NCBI RefSeq assembly: GCF_008630535.1
Contig: NZ_VWPH01000015.1
Coordinates: 177,058 to 241,057, forward strand
Length of the DNA stretch: 64,000 nt
Direction: 5' to 3'
Origin: Saccharopolyspora hirsuta
GTDB taxonomy: Bacteria > Actinomycetota > Actinomycetes > Mycobacteriales > Pseudonocardiaceae
Numbering within the stretch: position 1 is the first letter of the stretch; each line of letters opens with the position of its first letter. The notes under the pieces were generated by a model. It had not been told where the DNA came from. It saw nothing but the letters and a program-made list of their open reading frames with translations, and did not search any database. Positions 8,217-17,018 of the stretch are shown here, piece by piece. Position numbers and translations under genes: made by a program.

Positions 8217-8230
8217 TACCCCCGGGGGTA
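8217..8230. promoter_or_regulatory. CsoR/CstR-type operator upstream of the repressor gene
   Basis: TACCCCCGGGGGTA is a perfect 14-bp palindrome 25 bases before the repressor start. It is related to the dyad at 7877-7892 in having TACCCC and GGGGTA arms, which suggests one regulator acts at both sites. Confidence 0.75.
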
Positions 8231-8334
8231 TCAGGATAGCTCGTACGTGTGGCTCAACGCACTGAGTCCCGGGCGAACGGGTCCCGGCATCGGCCGGGGC
8301 TCAGTACACTCGCCTCGCCCCCCCGAGGGAGGAG

Positions 8335-9060
8335 ATGGCGTTGTTCGAGTTGCTCTCGAAGCTGGCGGAAATCTTGTCCTCGTACTGGGAGCGGTTCCTG
8401 GACGGGCGGCGGATCAGCCAGGACGCGCGGGTTGCCGAACACCTGGTGCACGTGGTGGTGGCCCTGCAGGACGTGTGCGTTCGCGGGGACCGGCTCCTGG
8501 CGCTCGCCGAGGGGCTCCTGGGGGACGGCGGCACGCCGGAGGGCTCCGCCGAGTTCGCCGCGACCCTGAAGGAGCAGGTGCGAGCGGTGGACGCGGTGCG
8601 CTCCACATTGGACGAATCCAGGCCGCTGCTGACCACCGTCGATCCGCAGTTCTACCTGACCTTGGCGCCGCTGGTCGACCGGAAGTCCGGCCTGCTGACC
8701 AGGTGGGGCAGGCAGGCCTCGCTCAGCGCGTTCTCCACGACCACGCTGTTCTTCCTGCCCGCGGGGGAAGTGGCGCGGCTCGTGGAGATCGGCCGGGCGA
8801 TCGGCGGCGACGGGAGCGGTGCGGAACGCGCCGAATACGTGGCGGCGACCGCCGACAGCATCCGCGAGACCCGTTCCCGGGAGGTGCGCGACATCCGCCG
8901 CGCTGCGGAGGGGAGAGCGGACGAGCTGCGCGGCGAGCTCTCCGCGGCCCGGGCCGACCTGGCGCGGGCGGTGGAGCACTGCTCGGCCTTGTACGAGAAG
9001 ACCGAGGCAGCAGTGGGGAACGAGGCGATGGCCAGGTTGCGGCGCAGGCTGCGTCCGTGA
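8335..9060 (+). CDS. Hypothetical protein with helical C-terminus
   Basis: 241 residues of no family I recognise. No signal peptide or clear membrane segment is visible, although residues 125-145 (SAFSTTTLFFLPAGEVA) are mildly hydrophobic. The C-terminal third is rich in Arg, Glu and Ala with heptad-like spacing (RSREVRDIRRAAEGRADELR) and is probably a coiled coil. The ATG directly follows a purine-rich GGGAGGAG, so the TTG six bases on is also possible. It converges on the next gene with a six-base gap. Codon bias is like the surrounding genes, so it is likely real and expressed. Confidence 0.6.
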   Translation: MALFELLSKLAEILSSYWERFLDGRRISQDARVAEHLVHVVVALQDVCVRGDRLLALAEGLLGDGGTPEGSAEFAATLKEQVRAVDAVRSTLDESRPLLTTVDPQFYLTLAPLVDRKSGLLTRWGRQASLSAFSTTTLFFLPAGEVARLVEIGRAIGGDGSGAERAEYVAATADSIRETRSREVRDIRRAAEGRADELRGELSAARADLARAVEHCSALYEKTEAAVGNEAMARLRRRLRP

Positions 9061-9066
9061 GGGCGG

Positions 9067-10152
9067 TCAGCGGAAGTTCCGCAGCATCGCCCGGTGCAGC
9101 TCGGGATCCCTCGGGTAGCCCGTCCTGGCGAACGCGAGTGCACCGGTTTCGCTGGCCAGCAGCGTGATCCGCTGGAACCCCAAGGCGCTGGCGAGGCGCT
9201 CGGTGTTGAAGATCAGCCGCTGGAACAGGCCGGTGTGCGCCAGCGAACCGGTGATCCGGATTTCGTCGACGTGCAGCTCTTCCGCGTCGGGCCAGCTGAA
9301 CTGGAGGAGCGCCGAGGAGTCCTGGTTCCGCACCGTCACGTCGACGCTACCGGCGCCTTCCGGGTAGAGAGCCACGTCGGCGCGCGCGTCGTCCACCCGG
9401 TTCAGCAGGATCTCGGCGAACCGCGCCGGGGTGATCGGCACGGATGCCCGCCAGAGCGAGGCGAAGTCCTCGTCGAGCCCGACAGCGGTCAGCGTCGGCT
9501 CCAGCCGCCGGAAGTCTTCGACGCCCACGCGCGCGGCCGCCGCTCCACCGTCCTCGCGCGCAGCGGAGCTGGTCAGCTCCAGGTCCGCTGCCTCCAGCGC
9601 CAATTCGTCCCACACCGGGTCCGCCCGGTAGTTCGACGGCCACAGATCCCCGCCGAGGGCGTCCCACCCCCGCTGCCACCACGCCACGCTGCGCACCGGC
9701 CGAAGTCCGTTCAGCGTGGCGGCGACGATGAAGCACCGCACGAGGAGGAACGAAGCGCCGAGGCTGTCCAAGTCGAACGGCCCCGGTCCCTCGGCCCTCC
9801 TGGCCGCGCGTTCGGCTGCGTCCTCCATCTCCGCGTAGGACACGAGGTGCGGCGCGTCGGTGATCTCGATGCCGAGGCCCGAGCCGAGGACCGCCCGCGG
9901 GCTCACCGGCTGGTAGACGACATCGCCGACCGTGATGATCAGCGGTCTCGCCCCGCCCCCGTCCTCCAGGACGAACTCCACGGCGGGATCGCCGTTCGGC
10001 GCCCAGATCCGCTGGTACCGCGTCACCGCGGCGGCGTCGATGGAGACGGTGTCGTCGAGGGCGGGAACGTGCACGGACACGCGGCTTTCCGCTTCCGTCG
10101 GCCGGATCCCCGGAAGGCCTTCGAGGGCTTGGACGATCTCCGACGCTCTCAC
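9067..10152 (-). CDS. Hypothetical protein with GNAT-like C-terminal region
   Basis: 361 residues from a GTG start. The first 230 residues match nothing I know; they include a Trp-rich stretch (VAWWQRGWDALGGDLW). The last 60 residues (ITGSLAHTGLFQRLIF, then LGFQRITLLASETGA and FARTGYPRDPE) resemble the cofactor-binding and final strands of GNAT acyltransferases, though no complete acetyl-CoA loop (QxxGxG/A) is seen. It may be a degenerate or divergent acetyltransferase-like domain used for binding. It converges with the hypothetical gene at 8335-9060, and an NTF2-like gene lies 90 bases upstream on the same strand. Confidence 0.55.
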   Translation of the reverse strand: MRASEIVQALEGLPGIRPTEAESRVSVHVPALDDTVSIDAAAVTRYQRIWAPNGDPAVEFVLEDGGGARPLIITVGDVVYQPVSPRAVLGSGLGIEITDAPHLVSYAEMEDAAERAARRAEGPGPFDLDSLGASFLLVRCFIVAATLNGLRPVRSVAWWQRGWDALGGDLWPSNYRADPVWDELALEAADLELTSSAAREDGGAAAARVGVEDFRRLEPTLTAVGLDEDFASLWRASVPITPARFAEILLNRVDDARADVALYPEGAGSVDVTVRNQDSSALLQFSWPDAEELHVDEIRITGSLAHTGLFQRLIFNTERLASALGFQRITLLASETGALAFARTGYPRDPELHRAMLRNFR

Positions 10153-10242
10153 CGGTCACCCCGCTCCCATCGGAACCCGCCCGGAAAGTAGCAGGTTCGA
10201 CGCCGCGGCCACACCGGCCGCGCGTTCGGCGCACGCACTGCG

Positions 10243-10656
10243 TCAGGGTTCGGCTGGGCGGAACACGTCGAAGTCGCCCTGGAAGATCCGCATGTCGAAG
10301 ACGCGCGAGGACAGCCGCCAGCCCTCCGGGGTGCGGACCCAGCGGTCGTCGTACTCGCCCATGCACTCCAAGGACTTCCCGGCCGCCGGGCCCGCCCCGG
10401 CGTGGTGGACGCGGGCGTAGGTCAGCGACCGCGCGGTGTTCCCGTCCACCGCGACGCGGTGGTTGCCGAGCAGGTGCTGGGTCGGGCCGCATCCGCCGAG
10501 GTGCTCGCTGAGGTGCCGCACGATCGCGTCCGCGCCGTCCTGGCGGTAGGCGTGGGCGTTCGGGAGGAAGGCGGCCCGGACCGAGTCCCAGTCGCGGGCG
10601 TCGATCGCGGCGGCGAGTTCGGCCAGCCGCTCCACGATGTCGTCCCGATCGCTCAT
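10243..10656 (-). CDS. NTF2-like (SnoaL) fold protein
   Basis: 137 residues with the cone-shaped NTF2-like pattern. The N-terminal helix is DIVERLAELAAAIDARDWDSV, the next segment FLPNAHAYRQ, and the sheet ends in a conserved W-x-R motif (DDRWVRTPEGWRLSSRV). Members are small isomerases, dehydratases or hydrolase-like enzymes, or ligand-binding proteins. It is divergent from the IclR regulator at 10855 across about 200 bases and is the nearest candidate target of that regulator. Confidence 0.82.
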   Translation of the reverse strand: MSDRDDIVERLAELAAAIDARDWDSVRAAFLPNAHAYRQDGADAIVRHLSEHLGGCGPTQHLLGNHRVAVDGNTARSLTYARVHHAGAGPAAGKSLECMGEYDDRWVRTPEGWRLSSRVFDMRIFQGDFDVFRPAEP

Positions 10657-10854
10657 CGCACGCTGCTCTCCTCGTCGGAATCGTCGATCAGGTGTAGCCG
10701 AGCGGCGCCGAGAACTCCACGCCCGTCCCGGTCACCGGGAACACCCGGGTGGGCGCTGGGAGGCTTCCGCCTTGCGCGGGGCGCTGCTACCGTCGATCAC
10801 GTTGGTGTAATTCATTTCAGTTTTGTCCTCGGTGGCCGGGCTGAAGGGGGAACC

Positions 10855-11697
10855 GTGGGAGTCCCTTCCGAGAGCGCTGACCCTCCTCGACTGCCGCCGT
10901 CCATGGTCGAGCGGATGACCTTGATCCTCGACGCCTTCGACCGGTGCTCGGCCCGGCTGACCTTGGAGGACGTCGCCCGCCGGACCCGGCTGCCGAGGTC
11001 GACCGCGCACCGGATCCTGGACCAGCTGGTCCGGCTCGACTGGTTGCAGCACGGGGCCGCCGGGTACTCGCTCGGTCGGCGCGTGCTCAGCCTCGGCAGC
11101 CGGGGCGACGCCGACGGCGAGCTGCGCAGCGCCGCCGCTCCGCTGCTGCACGAGCTGCAGCTGCGGACCGGGATGGTCGTCCACCTCGCGGTGCTCGACG
11201 GGGGTGAGGTCCGGTACCTGGACAAGGTGGGCGGGCGGTTCGCGACGTTCGTGCCCTCGCGGGTGGGCGGCCGGGCGCCCGCGCACTCCACCGCCCTGGG
11301 CAAGGCGATGCTGGCCTGGCTCGAACCCGAAGCGGTGGACGAGCTGCTCGGCGACCGGATCGGACGGCTGACCGACCGGACCATCGCCGACCTCGCCGCG
11401 CTGCACCAGGAGCTCGACCGCATCCGGCGGCGCCGCGGCCTGGCCTTCGAGCGGGGCGAGTGCGTCCGCTCGCTGGCGTGCGCGGCGGTCGCGGTCCGCG
11501 GCCCGGAGGGTCCGGTCGGCAGCATCTCGGTGGTGGGGCGCGTCCACGCCCCGCTGGAGACGGTGGCGCCGCTGGTCGTGGACGCCGCCCGCCGGGTCTC
11601 CGACGCGCTCCACCCGCGGAAGACCCGCCCCTGGCAGATGCGCGCGGAGCGGGCTTGGTCGCTGGACCGGATGCTGACGGCGAGCGCCGGGACCTGA
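10855..11697 (+). CDS. IclR family transcriptional regulator
   Basis: 280 residues. The GTG at 10855 is preceded by GAAGGGGG with a four-base gap. The N-terminal winged helix reads LTLEDVARRTRLPRSTAHRIL, followed by the effector domain with the family hallmarks ALGKAMLAWL and RRRGLAFERGE, and a Cys/Ala strand ACAAVAVRGPEG. IclR regulators control degradation of aromatic acids, short acids and lipids. Its divergent neighbour is the NTF2-like gene. The C-terminus runs past the usual domain by about 25 residues (RPWQMRAERAWSLDRM). Confidence 0.92.
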   Translation: MGVPSESADPPRLPPSMVERMTLILDAFDRCSARLTLEDVARRTRLPRSTAHRILDQLVRLDWLQHGAAGYSLGRRVLSLGSRGDADGELRSAAAPLLHELQLRTGMVVHLAVLDGGEVRYLDKVGGRFATFVPSRVGGRAPAHSTALGKAMLAWLEPEAVDELLGDRIGRLTDRTIADLAALHQELDRIRRRRGLAFERGECVRSLACAAVAVRGPEGPVGSISVVGRVHAPLETVAPLVVDAARRVSDALHPRKTRPWQMRAERAWSLDRMLTASAGT

Positions 11698-11735
11698 CCG
11701 CTCGCCGTCGGACCTGACCGCTACGGTCCTCGGTC

Positions 11736-12383
11736 GTGACTTCTTCCACCTCCCGCGCGGCGGCGGACGCCTACAGCGCCGTCGCCTCCCTCTACGCCGG
11801 GCTCGCCCGGGACGACCTCGAACGCCTGCCGCTGGACCGGGCGGTGATCGCTGCGTTCGCCGAGCACGTGCGGGCCGGAGAGCCCGGACCGGTTGCCGAG
11901 CTCGGGTGCGGCCCGGGGCCGGTGACCGCGCACCTCCGCGACCTGGGACTGGACGTCTTCGGCGTCGACCTGTCCCCGGCGATGATCGACATCGCCCGCG
12001 AGACCTACCCCGACCTGCGGTTCGAGGTCGGTTCGATGGACGCCCTGGACCTGGCCGACGACGAGCTGCGCGGCATCGCGTCCTGGTACTCGATCATCCA
12101 CGCCCAGCCGCAGGAGGTGCCCGCGTTCTTCGCCGAGTTCCGCCGGGTGCTGGCGCCCGGTGGCCACCTGCTGCTCGGCTTCTTCGAGGCGGGGGACGGC
12201 CCGGTCGCCCCGTTCGACCACAAGGTGGCGACGGCTTACCAGTGGCCGATCGACGAGCTGGCGCAGCTGGGTCGCGAGGCCGGGTTCGTCGAGGTCGGGC
12301 GGATGCTGCGCGAACCGTGCGAGGGGGAACGCCCCTTGCGCCGGGGGCACCTGGTGATGCGCCTGGCCGACGGGGTCCACTGA
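11736..12383 (+). CDS. Class I SAM-dependent methyltransferase
   Basis: 215 residues with a Rossmann-type methyltransferase core. Motif I is VAELGCGPGPVTAHL near residue 52, the acidic end of strand 2 is GVDLSPAMIDIA, and motif III is VLAPGGHLLLGFFEA. This arrangement belongs to the UbiE/BioC-like methyltransferase_11/25 group, and the substrate cannot be inferred. The start is a GTG 38 bases after the IclR stop, so co-transcription with IclR is possible. A short repeat (GGACCTGACCGCT) occurs twice in the junction, at about 11689 and 11709. Confidence 0.9.
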   Translation: MTSSTSRAAADAYSAVASLYAGLARDDLERLPLDRAVIAAFAEHVRAGEPGPVAELGCGPGPVTAHLRDLGLDVFGVDLSPAMIDIARETYPDLRFEVGSMDALDLADDELRGIASWYSIIHAQPQEVPAFFAEFRRVLAPGGHLLLGFFEAGDGPVAPFDHKVATAYQWPIDELAQLGREAGFVEVGRMLREPCEGERPLRRGHLVMRLADGVH

Positions 12384-12506
12384 GGACTCCGGCAGCGGTC
12401 GACCGAGGTCGGCAACCGCGGGTCCCGGTGAGCGGTACGTTGGCGGGGACGGTCCCGGGGGCACCCGCACAATCGGGTGCGGGACCGGATCGACCGAGGG
12501 GGACAG

Positions 12507-13118
12507 GTGCCCAGAATCGCCGAGGCCCGACCGGCCGCCGAGCCCAGCTCGCAGGAGCAGAAGGCGCGTCAGCGCCGGATCCTGCGGGCCGCCGCGGCCC
12601 TCGCCACCGAGCGCGGGTTCGACCGCGTGCAGATGCAGGACGTGGCGAAGGAGGCCGGGGTCGCGATCGCCACGCTGTACCGCTACTTCCCCTCCAAGAC
12701 GCACCTGTTCACCGCCGTGCTGGCCGAGCAGGTGGAGCAGCTGGACGCCCTGGCGCGCCCGCCGCGGGACGGGCAGGACCCGGTGGGCGCGGTGCGCCAG
12801 CTGCTGCTGAGCTCCAGCCGCAAGCTGCTGAGCCGACCGCTGCTGGCCAGCGCGATGCTGCAGTCCAACGTGCAGGCCAACGCCGCGACCGTGAACGAGG
12901 CGATCCGCATCGACAAGACGATGCAGGAGGCGGTGCTGCGGATGCTCGGCATCGACCGCCCCACGGCCCAGGACGTCCGCCTCGTGAGCCTGGTCATCGA
13001 GTGCTGGTACGGCATGCTGAGCTCGGCGCTCAACGGCCGCCTGTCCATGGCCGACGTCGAGGTGGAGATCCACCTCGCCTGCGACCTGCTCCTCGCCGCC
13101 CGCTCCAACGCCCCGTGA
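12507..13118 (+). CDS. TetR family regulator, KstR-like
   Basis: 203 residues. A GTG at 12507 preceded by GAGGGGGA is preferred to an in-frame start 30 bases upstream. The HTH region reads VQMQDVAKEAGVAIATLYRYFPSK, close to the pattern of KstR, the TetR regulator of steroid degradation in actinobacteria. The C-terminal half (LSRPLLASAMLQSNVQANA) also resembles KstR. The next gene is a fused acyl-CoA dehydrogenase and more CoA-ester enzymes follow, which supports lipid or steroid-acyl control. Assignment as KstR itself is not justified from sequence reading alone. Confidence 0.88.
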   Translation: MPRIAEARPAAEPSSQEQKARQRRILRAAAALATERGFDRVQMQDVAKEAGVAIATLYRYFPSKTHLFTAVLAEQVEQLDALARPPRDGQDPVGAVRQLLLSSSRKLLSRPLLASAMLQSNVQANAATVNEAIRIDKTMQEAVLRMLGIDRPTAQDVRLVSLVIECWYGMLSSALNGRLSMADVEVEIHLACDLLLAARSNAP

Positions 13119-13267
13119 GCGTCCTCTTTCTCGATCCCGAGCCGTCCCACTGAGCGGGTCTGACCATGTCGGGCCCGCTGGTCTGCCGATTAGATGCGTG
13201 GAGAACGAATTCTAGTTGCGCGGGATTCGACCGCGCGGCACGGCAACCATCGTCGAACGGATCTGAG

Positions 13268-15487
13268 ATGGCACGGGAAACCCTGGGGTTGAGCGAGGAG
13301 CACCGGGACCTGCGGGATTCGGTGCGGGCCTTCGCGGGACGGCACATCACCGAGACCGAGGTGCGCGCGGCGGTCGACGCCAAGACCGAGCAGCTGCCGC
13401 CCTTCTGGGGGCAGCTGGCCGAGCAGGGCCTGTTCGGGCTGCACCTCCCGGAGCCGGTCGGCGGCGCGGGTTTCGGACTGCTCGAACTCGCGGTCGTCCT
13501 GGAGGAGCTCGGCCGCAACATGGCGCCAGGTCCGTTCCTGCCGACCGTGCTGGCCAGCGCGGTGCTCGCGGAAGCCGGCCACCACGAGCACCTGCCCGCA
13601 CTGGCCGACGGCACGGCGACCGGTGCGCTCGCGCTCGGCGACGGCTTCACCGCCGAGCGCGCCGACGGCGGCCTGCTCGTGACCGGAACCGCCACACCCG
13701 TGCTCGGCGCCCACCTCGCGGACGTGCTCGTCCTCCGCGTCGACTGCGACGGGCAGCACGCGTGGGTGGTGCTGCCCCGGCGCGCGGCCGAGGTGAGCGA
13801 GGTGCCGAGCCACGACCTCACCCGGCGGCTCGCCGCCGTGACGGTGGCCGGGGTGCAGGTGCCCGCTGCGGACGTCCTGGAGATCCCGGCCGATCGACCC
13901 CACGACCTGGCCGCCGCGCTGTTCGCGGCCGAGTCGTGCGGAATCGCCGACTGGTGCACCACGACGGCGGCGGAGTACGCCAAGGTCCGCGAGCAGTTCG
14001 GCCGCCCGATCGGGCAGTTCCAGGGCGTCAAGCACCGCTGCGCGCGGATGCTGGCCCGCACCGAGGCCGCCCGCGCCTGCGCCTGGGACGCCGCCCGCGC
14101 GCACGATTCCCGTGATGCTGCGGACGAAGTCGCCCTGGCCGCCGCGGTCGCGGGAGCCACCAGCGTCGAGGCGGGGTTCAGCACCGCGAAGGACTGCATC
14201 CAGGTCCTCGGCGGCATCGGGTTCACCTGGGAGCACGACGCCGGACTCCACCTGCGCCGGGCGCAGACCACCCGACTGCTGCTCGGCCCCACCTTGCACT
14301 GGCACCAGCGCGTGGCGCGGCTCGCCCTCGGCGGTGCTCGCCGCGAGGTGTCGGTGGAGCTTCCGCCGGAGGCCGAGGAGATCCGGGCCGAGGTCCGCGC
14401 CGAACTGGCCGAAGCCGTTGCGCTGCAAGGGGAAGAGCGCGCGGCGTTCCTCGCCGAGCGCGGCTACACCGCGCCGCACCTGCCGAAGCCGTGGGGGCGG
14501 GGCGCCGACGCCGTCGAACAGCTCACCATCGCGGAGGAGATGCGGGCCGCGCAGGTGCGGGCCCCCCACATGGTGATCGGGAACTGGGTGGTGCCGACGC
14601 TGATCCGGCACGGCAGCGAGGAGCAGCAGCGCAGGTTCCTCCCGGCGAGCCTGCGCGGGGACATCACCTGGTGCCAGCTGTTCTCCGAACCGGGCGCGGG
14701 ATCCGACCTGGCCGGTCTGGCCACCAGGGCCGAGAAGGTCGACGGCGGCTGGAGGATCACCGGCCAGAAGGTGTGGACCTCCGTGGCGACCGAGGCGCAC
14801 TACGGCATCCTCCTGGCCCGGACCGACCCGGAAGCGCCCAAGCACGAGGGGTTGTCCTACTTCCTGCTCGACATGGGCTCCCCGGGCATCACCATCCGGC
14901 CGCTGCGCGAGCTCACCGGGGACGCGCTGTTCAACGAGGTGTTCCTGGACGACGTCTTCGTGCCCGACGACATGCTGGTCGCCGAGCCCGGCGACGGCTG
15001 GAAGCTCGCCCGCACCACCCTGGCCAACGAGCGGGTCGCGCTCTCGCAGGACTCGTCGCTGGGCGCGGGCGGCGAAGCCCTGCTGGAACTGGCGGCCGAA
15101 CGAGCCGACGAGCACCGCCTCGCGGTGCTGGGGCAGATCCTCGCCGACGCCCAAGCGGGCGCGCTGCTCGGCCTCCGCCAGACGATCCGCTCGCTGAGCG
15201 GGCAGCAGCCGGGCGCGGAGTCGTCCATCGCCAAGCTGCTCGGGGTGGAGCACGTACAGCAGGTGTGGGAGACCGCGATGGAGTGGCAGGGCCCGGCCGC
15301 GCTGCACGCCGACCTCGACCGCCCGACCGCGGATTCCCCCGGCGCGACCTGGAAGTTCCTCAACACCCGGTGCCTGTCCATCGCGGGCGGCACTACCGAG
15401 GTCCAGCTCAACATCATCGGCGAGCGGCTCCTCGGCCTGCCCCGGGACCCGGAACCGAACCGCGCCGCCTCGGGGGTGGCGTCGTGA
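13268..15487 (+). CDS. Double-domain acyl-CoA dehydrogenase (FadE34/FadE6-like)
   Basis: 739 residues made of two acyl-CoA dehydrogenase units in tandem. The first (about 1-360) contains FGLHLPEPVGGAGFG, RPIGQFQGVKHRCA and QVLGGIGFTWEHD. The second (about 370-730) contains WCQLFSEPGAGSDLAGL, GQKVWTS and GGTTEVQLNIIGERLLGLPR, the C-terminal FAD and substrate signature. Mycobacterial FadE fusions of this size act on steroid side chains or long acyl-CoAs with one working active site. The ATG at 13268 follows a 149-base gap after the TetR gene. The stop overlaps the GTG of the thioesterase. Confidence 0.92.
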   Translation: MARETLGLSEEHRDLRDSVRAFAGRHITETEVRAAVDAKTEQLPPFWGQLAEQGLFGLHLPEPVGGAGFGLLELAVVLEELGRNMAPGPFLPTVLASAVLAEAGHHEHLPALADGTATGALALGDGFTAERADGGLLVTGTATPVLGAHLADVLVLRVDCDGQHAWVVLPRRAAEVSEVPSHDLTRRLAAVTVAGVQVPAADVLEIPADRPHDLAAALFAAESCGIADWCTTTAAEYAKVREQFGRPIGQFQGVKHRCARMLARTEAARACAWDAARAHDSRDAADEVALAAAVAGATSVEAGFSTAKDCIQVLGGIGFTWEHDAGLHLRRAQTTRLLLGPTLHWHQRVARLALGGARREVSVELPPEAEEIRAEVRAELAEAVALQGEERAAFLAERGYTAPHLPKPWGRGADAVEQLTIAEEMRAAQVRAPHMVIGNWVVPTLIRHGSEEQQRRFLPASLRGDITWCQLFSEPGAGSDLAGLATRAEKVDGGWRITGQKVWTSVATEAHYGILLARTDPEAPKHEGLSYFLLDMGSPGITIRPLRELTGDALFNEVFLDDVFVPDDMLVAEPGDGWKLARTTLANERVALSQDSSLGAGGEALLELAAERADEHRLAVLGQILADAQAGALLGLRQTIRSLSGQQPGAESSIAKLLGVEHVQQVWETAMEWQGPAALHADLDRPTADSPGATWKFLNTRCLSIAGGTTEVQLNIIGERLLGLPRDPEPNRAASGVAS

Positions 15488-16101
15488 CCGCAGCTCCGGA
15501 CCTGACCAGCGCTCCCCGCGAGGACGGTGTCGATGCGGCGGTGGCGGCGGCCCGCCGGGTGATCGAGTCGCTGCTGCGCGCCGGAGGCAGCTCGACGGCC
15601 GAGATGGACCGGATAGCCGACCAGCTCAACTCCGTCGCGGACCACCTCGACGAGCACGCACCTGAGCGGGACCAGCGGATGGTCGACATGTGGGCGCGGG
15701 AGGACTTCACCCGCCACGACCCCGTCACCGGCCCGGAGAACGCGATCGCACCGCCGCTGCACCTGACCGCTCGGGCCGACGGCTCGGTGCGCGGCGTCCT
15801 GACGCTCGGCCTGCCGTACCAGGGCCCGCCCGGCCACGTGCACGGCGGGATCTCGGCGCTCCTCCTCGACCACGCGCTCGGCGTGGCCAACCACCGGGCC
15901 GGGCTCCCCGGCATGACGGCGGAGCTGACCCTGCGCTACCACCGGCCGACCCCGCTGTTCGAGCCGCTGACCGTCACCGCTCGGCAGGTCGCCGCGGACG
16001 GCCGCAAGATCCGCACGACCGGTGCGATCGAGGCGCGCGGCGAGGTCTGCGTCTCGGCGGAGGGGCTGTTCATCGCCAAGTACCTGCCGCGACCGCGCTG
16101 A
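15484..16101 (+). CDS. PaaI-type hotdog acyl-CoA thioesterase
   Basis: 205 residues. The hotdog domain occupies residues 85-200 with the PaaI motif GPPGHVHGGISALLLDHALG, then TAELTLRYHRPTPLF and a C-terminal strand SAEGLFIAKY. Residues 1-80 form a helical extension. It would hydrolyse an acyl-CoA, for instance to free CoA or remove a dead-end intermediate. Translation is coupled to the acyl-CoA dehydrogenase by a GTGA overlap. A strong hairpin follows the gene. Confidence 0.9.
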   Translation: MTAAPDLTSAPREDGVDAAVAAARRVIESLLRAGGSSTAEMDRIADQLNSVADHLDEHAPERDQRMVDMWAREDFTRHDPVTGPENAIAPPLHLTARADGSVRGVLTLGLPYQGPPGHVHGGISALLLDHALGVANHRAGLPGMTAELTLRYHRPTPLFEPLTVTARQVAADGRKIRTTGAIEARGEVCVSAEGLFIAKYLPRPR

Positions 16102-16142
16102 CCGTGGGGGCGGAGCGCGAAATCGCCCGCGCGCCGCCCGGC

Positions 16143-16184
16143 CGCCCTCCCGCTGAGCGGGACAGAGCGCTCGGCGGGAGGGCG
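16143..16184. terminator. Long GC hairpin after thioesterase gene
   Basis: CGCCCTCCCGCTGAGCG pairs with CGCTCGGCGGGAGGGCG over 17 bp (one G-T pair) with an eight-base loop GGACAGAG. No T tract follows. It lies between the thioesterase stop and the next SDR start and is a U-less terminator or an mRNA-stability hairpin. Confidence 0.7.
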
Positions 16185-16232
16185 ATCGCAGCACTGTTGC
16201 GGTCGGGAAGTGCATCGAGCAGGAGGGATCGC

Positions 16233-16991
16233 ATGGCTGTCTTGCGGGACAAGGTCGCGCTGGTCACGGGAGCGGGCCAGGGCGTGGGGCAGGGCATCGC
16301 GCTCGCGCTGGCCGGGGAGGGCGCGGCCGTGGCGGTGGCCGGGCGCACCGGGGCGAAGCTGGAAGCCACCTGCGCGCTGATCCGGGAGCGCGGTGGCCGG
16401 GCCGAACCGTTCCCGGTCGACGTGGCCGACACCGCCGCCGTCCCACCGCTGGTGGAGCAGGTCGTGCGGGCGCTGGGCGGGATCGACGTCCTGGTCAACA
16501 ACGCCTACACCGGCAGCTTCGGGCCGCTGCTCTCGATGAGCGACGACGACTTCCAGCGCGGTTTCCGGACCGCGCCGTTCGCGGCGTTCGCGTTCATGAA
16601 GGCCTGCCACCCGCACCTGAAAGCGCGCAGAGGTTCGATCATCAACCTCGTGACCTCGGCGGCGGTGCGGTGGGACACCTCGACCTACGGCGCGTACGCC
16701 GCGGCGAAGCAGGCGCTGCGCTCGCTGACCAGGACTGCTGCCTCGGAGTGGGGGCGCGACGGGATCCGGGTGAACGCCATCGCGCCCCACGCGCTGTCAC
16801 CGGGGCTCGCGGCCTGGACGGAGCGGAACCCGGAGGCGGCCGCCGAGTTCGTCGAGTCCATCCCGCTCGGCCGCATCGGCGACTGCGAGGCCGACATCGG
16901 GCGCGCGGTCGTCGCCCTGGTCGGCCCGGACCTGCGCTACCTGACCGGCGCCACCGTGCCGCTGGACGGCGGCCAGGCGTTCTTCGGCTGA
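16233..16991 (+). CDS. SDR family oxidoreductase
   Basis: 252 residues, start ATG after AGGAGG. The cofactor motif is TGAGQGVGQGIA, the strand-4 motif is VNNAY rather than NNAG, and the catalytic residues appear in YGAYAAAKQALR with a preceding Ser in VTSAAV. A typical C-terminal LTGATVPLDGGQAF closes the sheet. The Arg in GRTGAKLE after strand 2 favours NADP. It lies 27 bases before the OYE-type reductase on the same strand. It probably reduces or oxidises an alcohol or ketone in the acyl-CoA pathway. Confidence 0.9.
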   Translation: MAVLRDKVALVTGAGQGVGQGIALALAGEGAAVAVAGRTGAKLEATCALIRERGGRAEPFPVDVADTAAVPPLVEQVVRALGGIDVLVNNAYTGSFGPLLSMSDDDFQRGFRTAPFAAFAFMKACHPHLKARRGSIINLVTSAAVRWDTSTYGAYAAAKQALRSLTRTAASEWGRDGIRVNAIAPHALSPGLAAWTERNPEAAAEFVESIPLGRIGDCEADIGRAVVALVGPDLRYLTGATVPLDGGQAFFG

Positions 16992-17018
16992 ACCACCCTC
17001 GCGGAACAGGAGTGCTTC

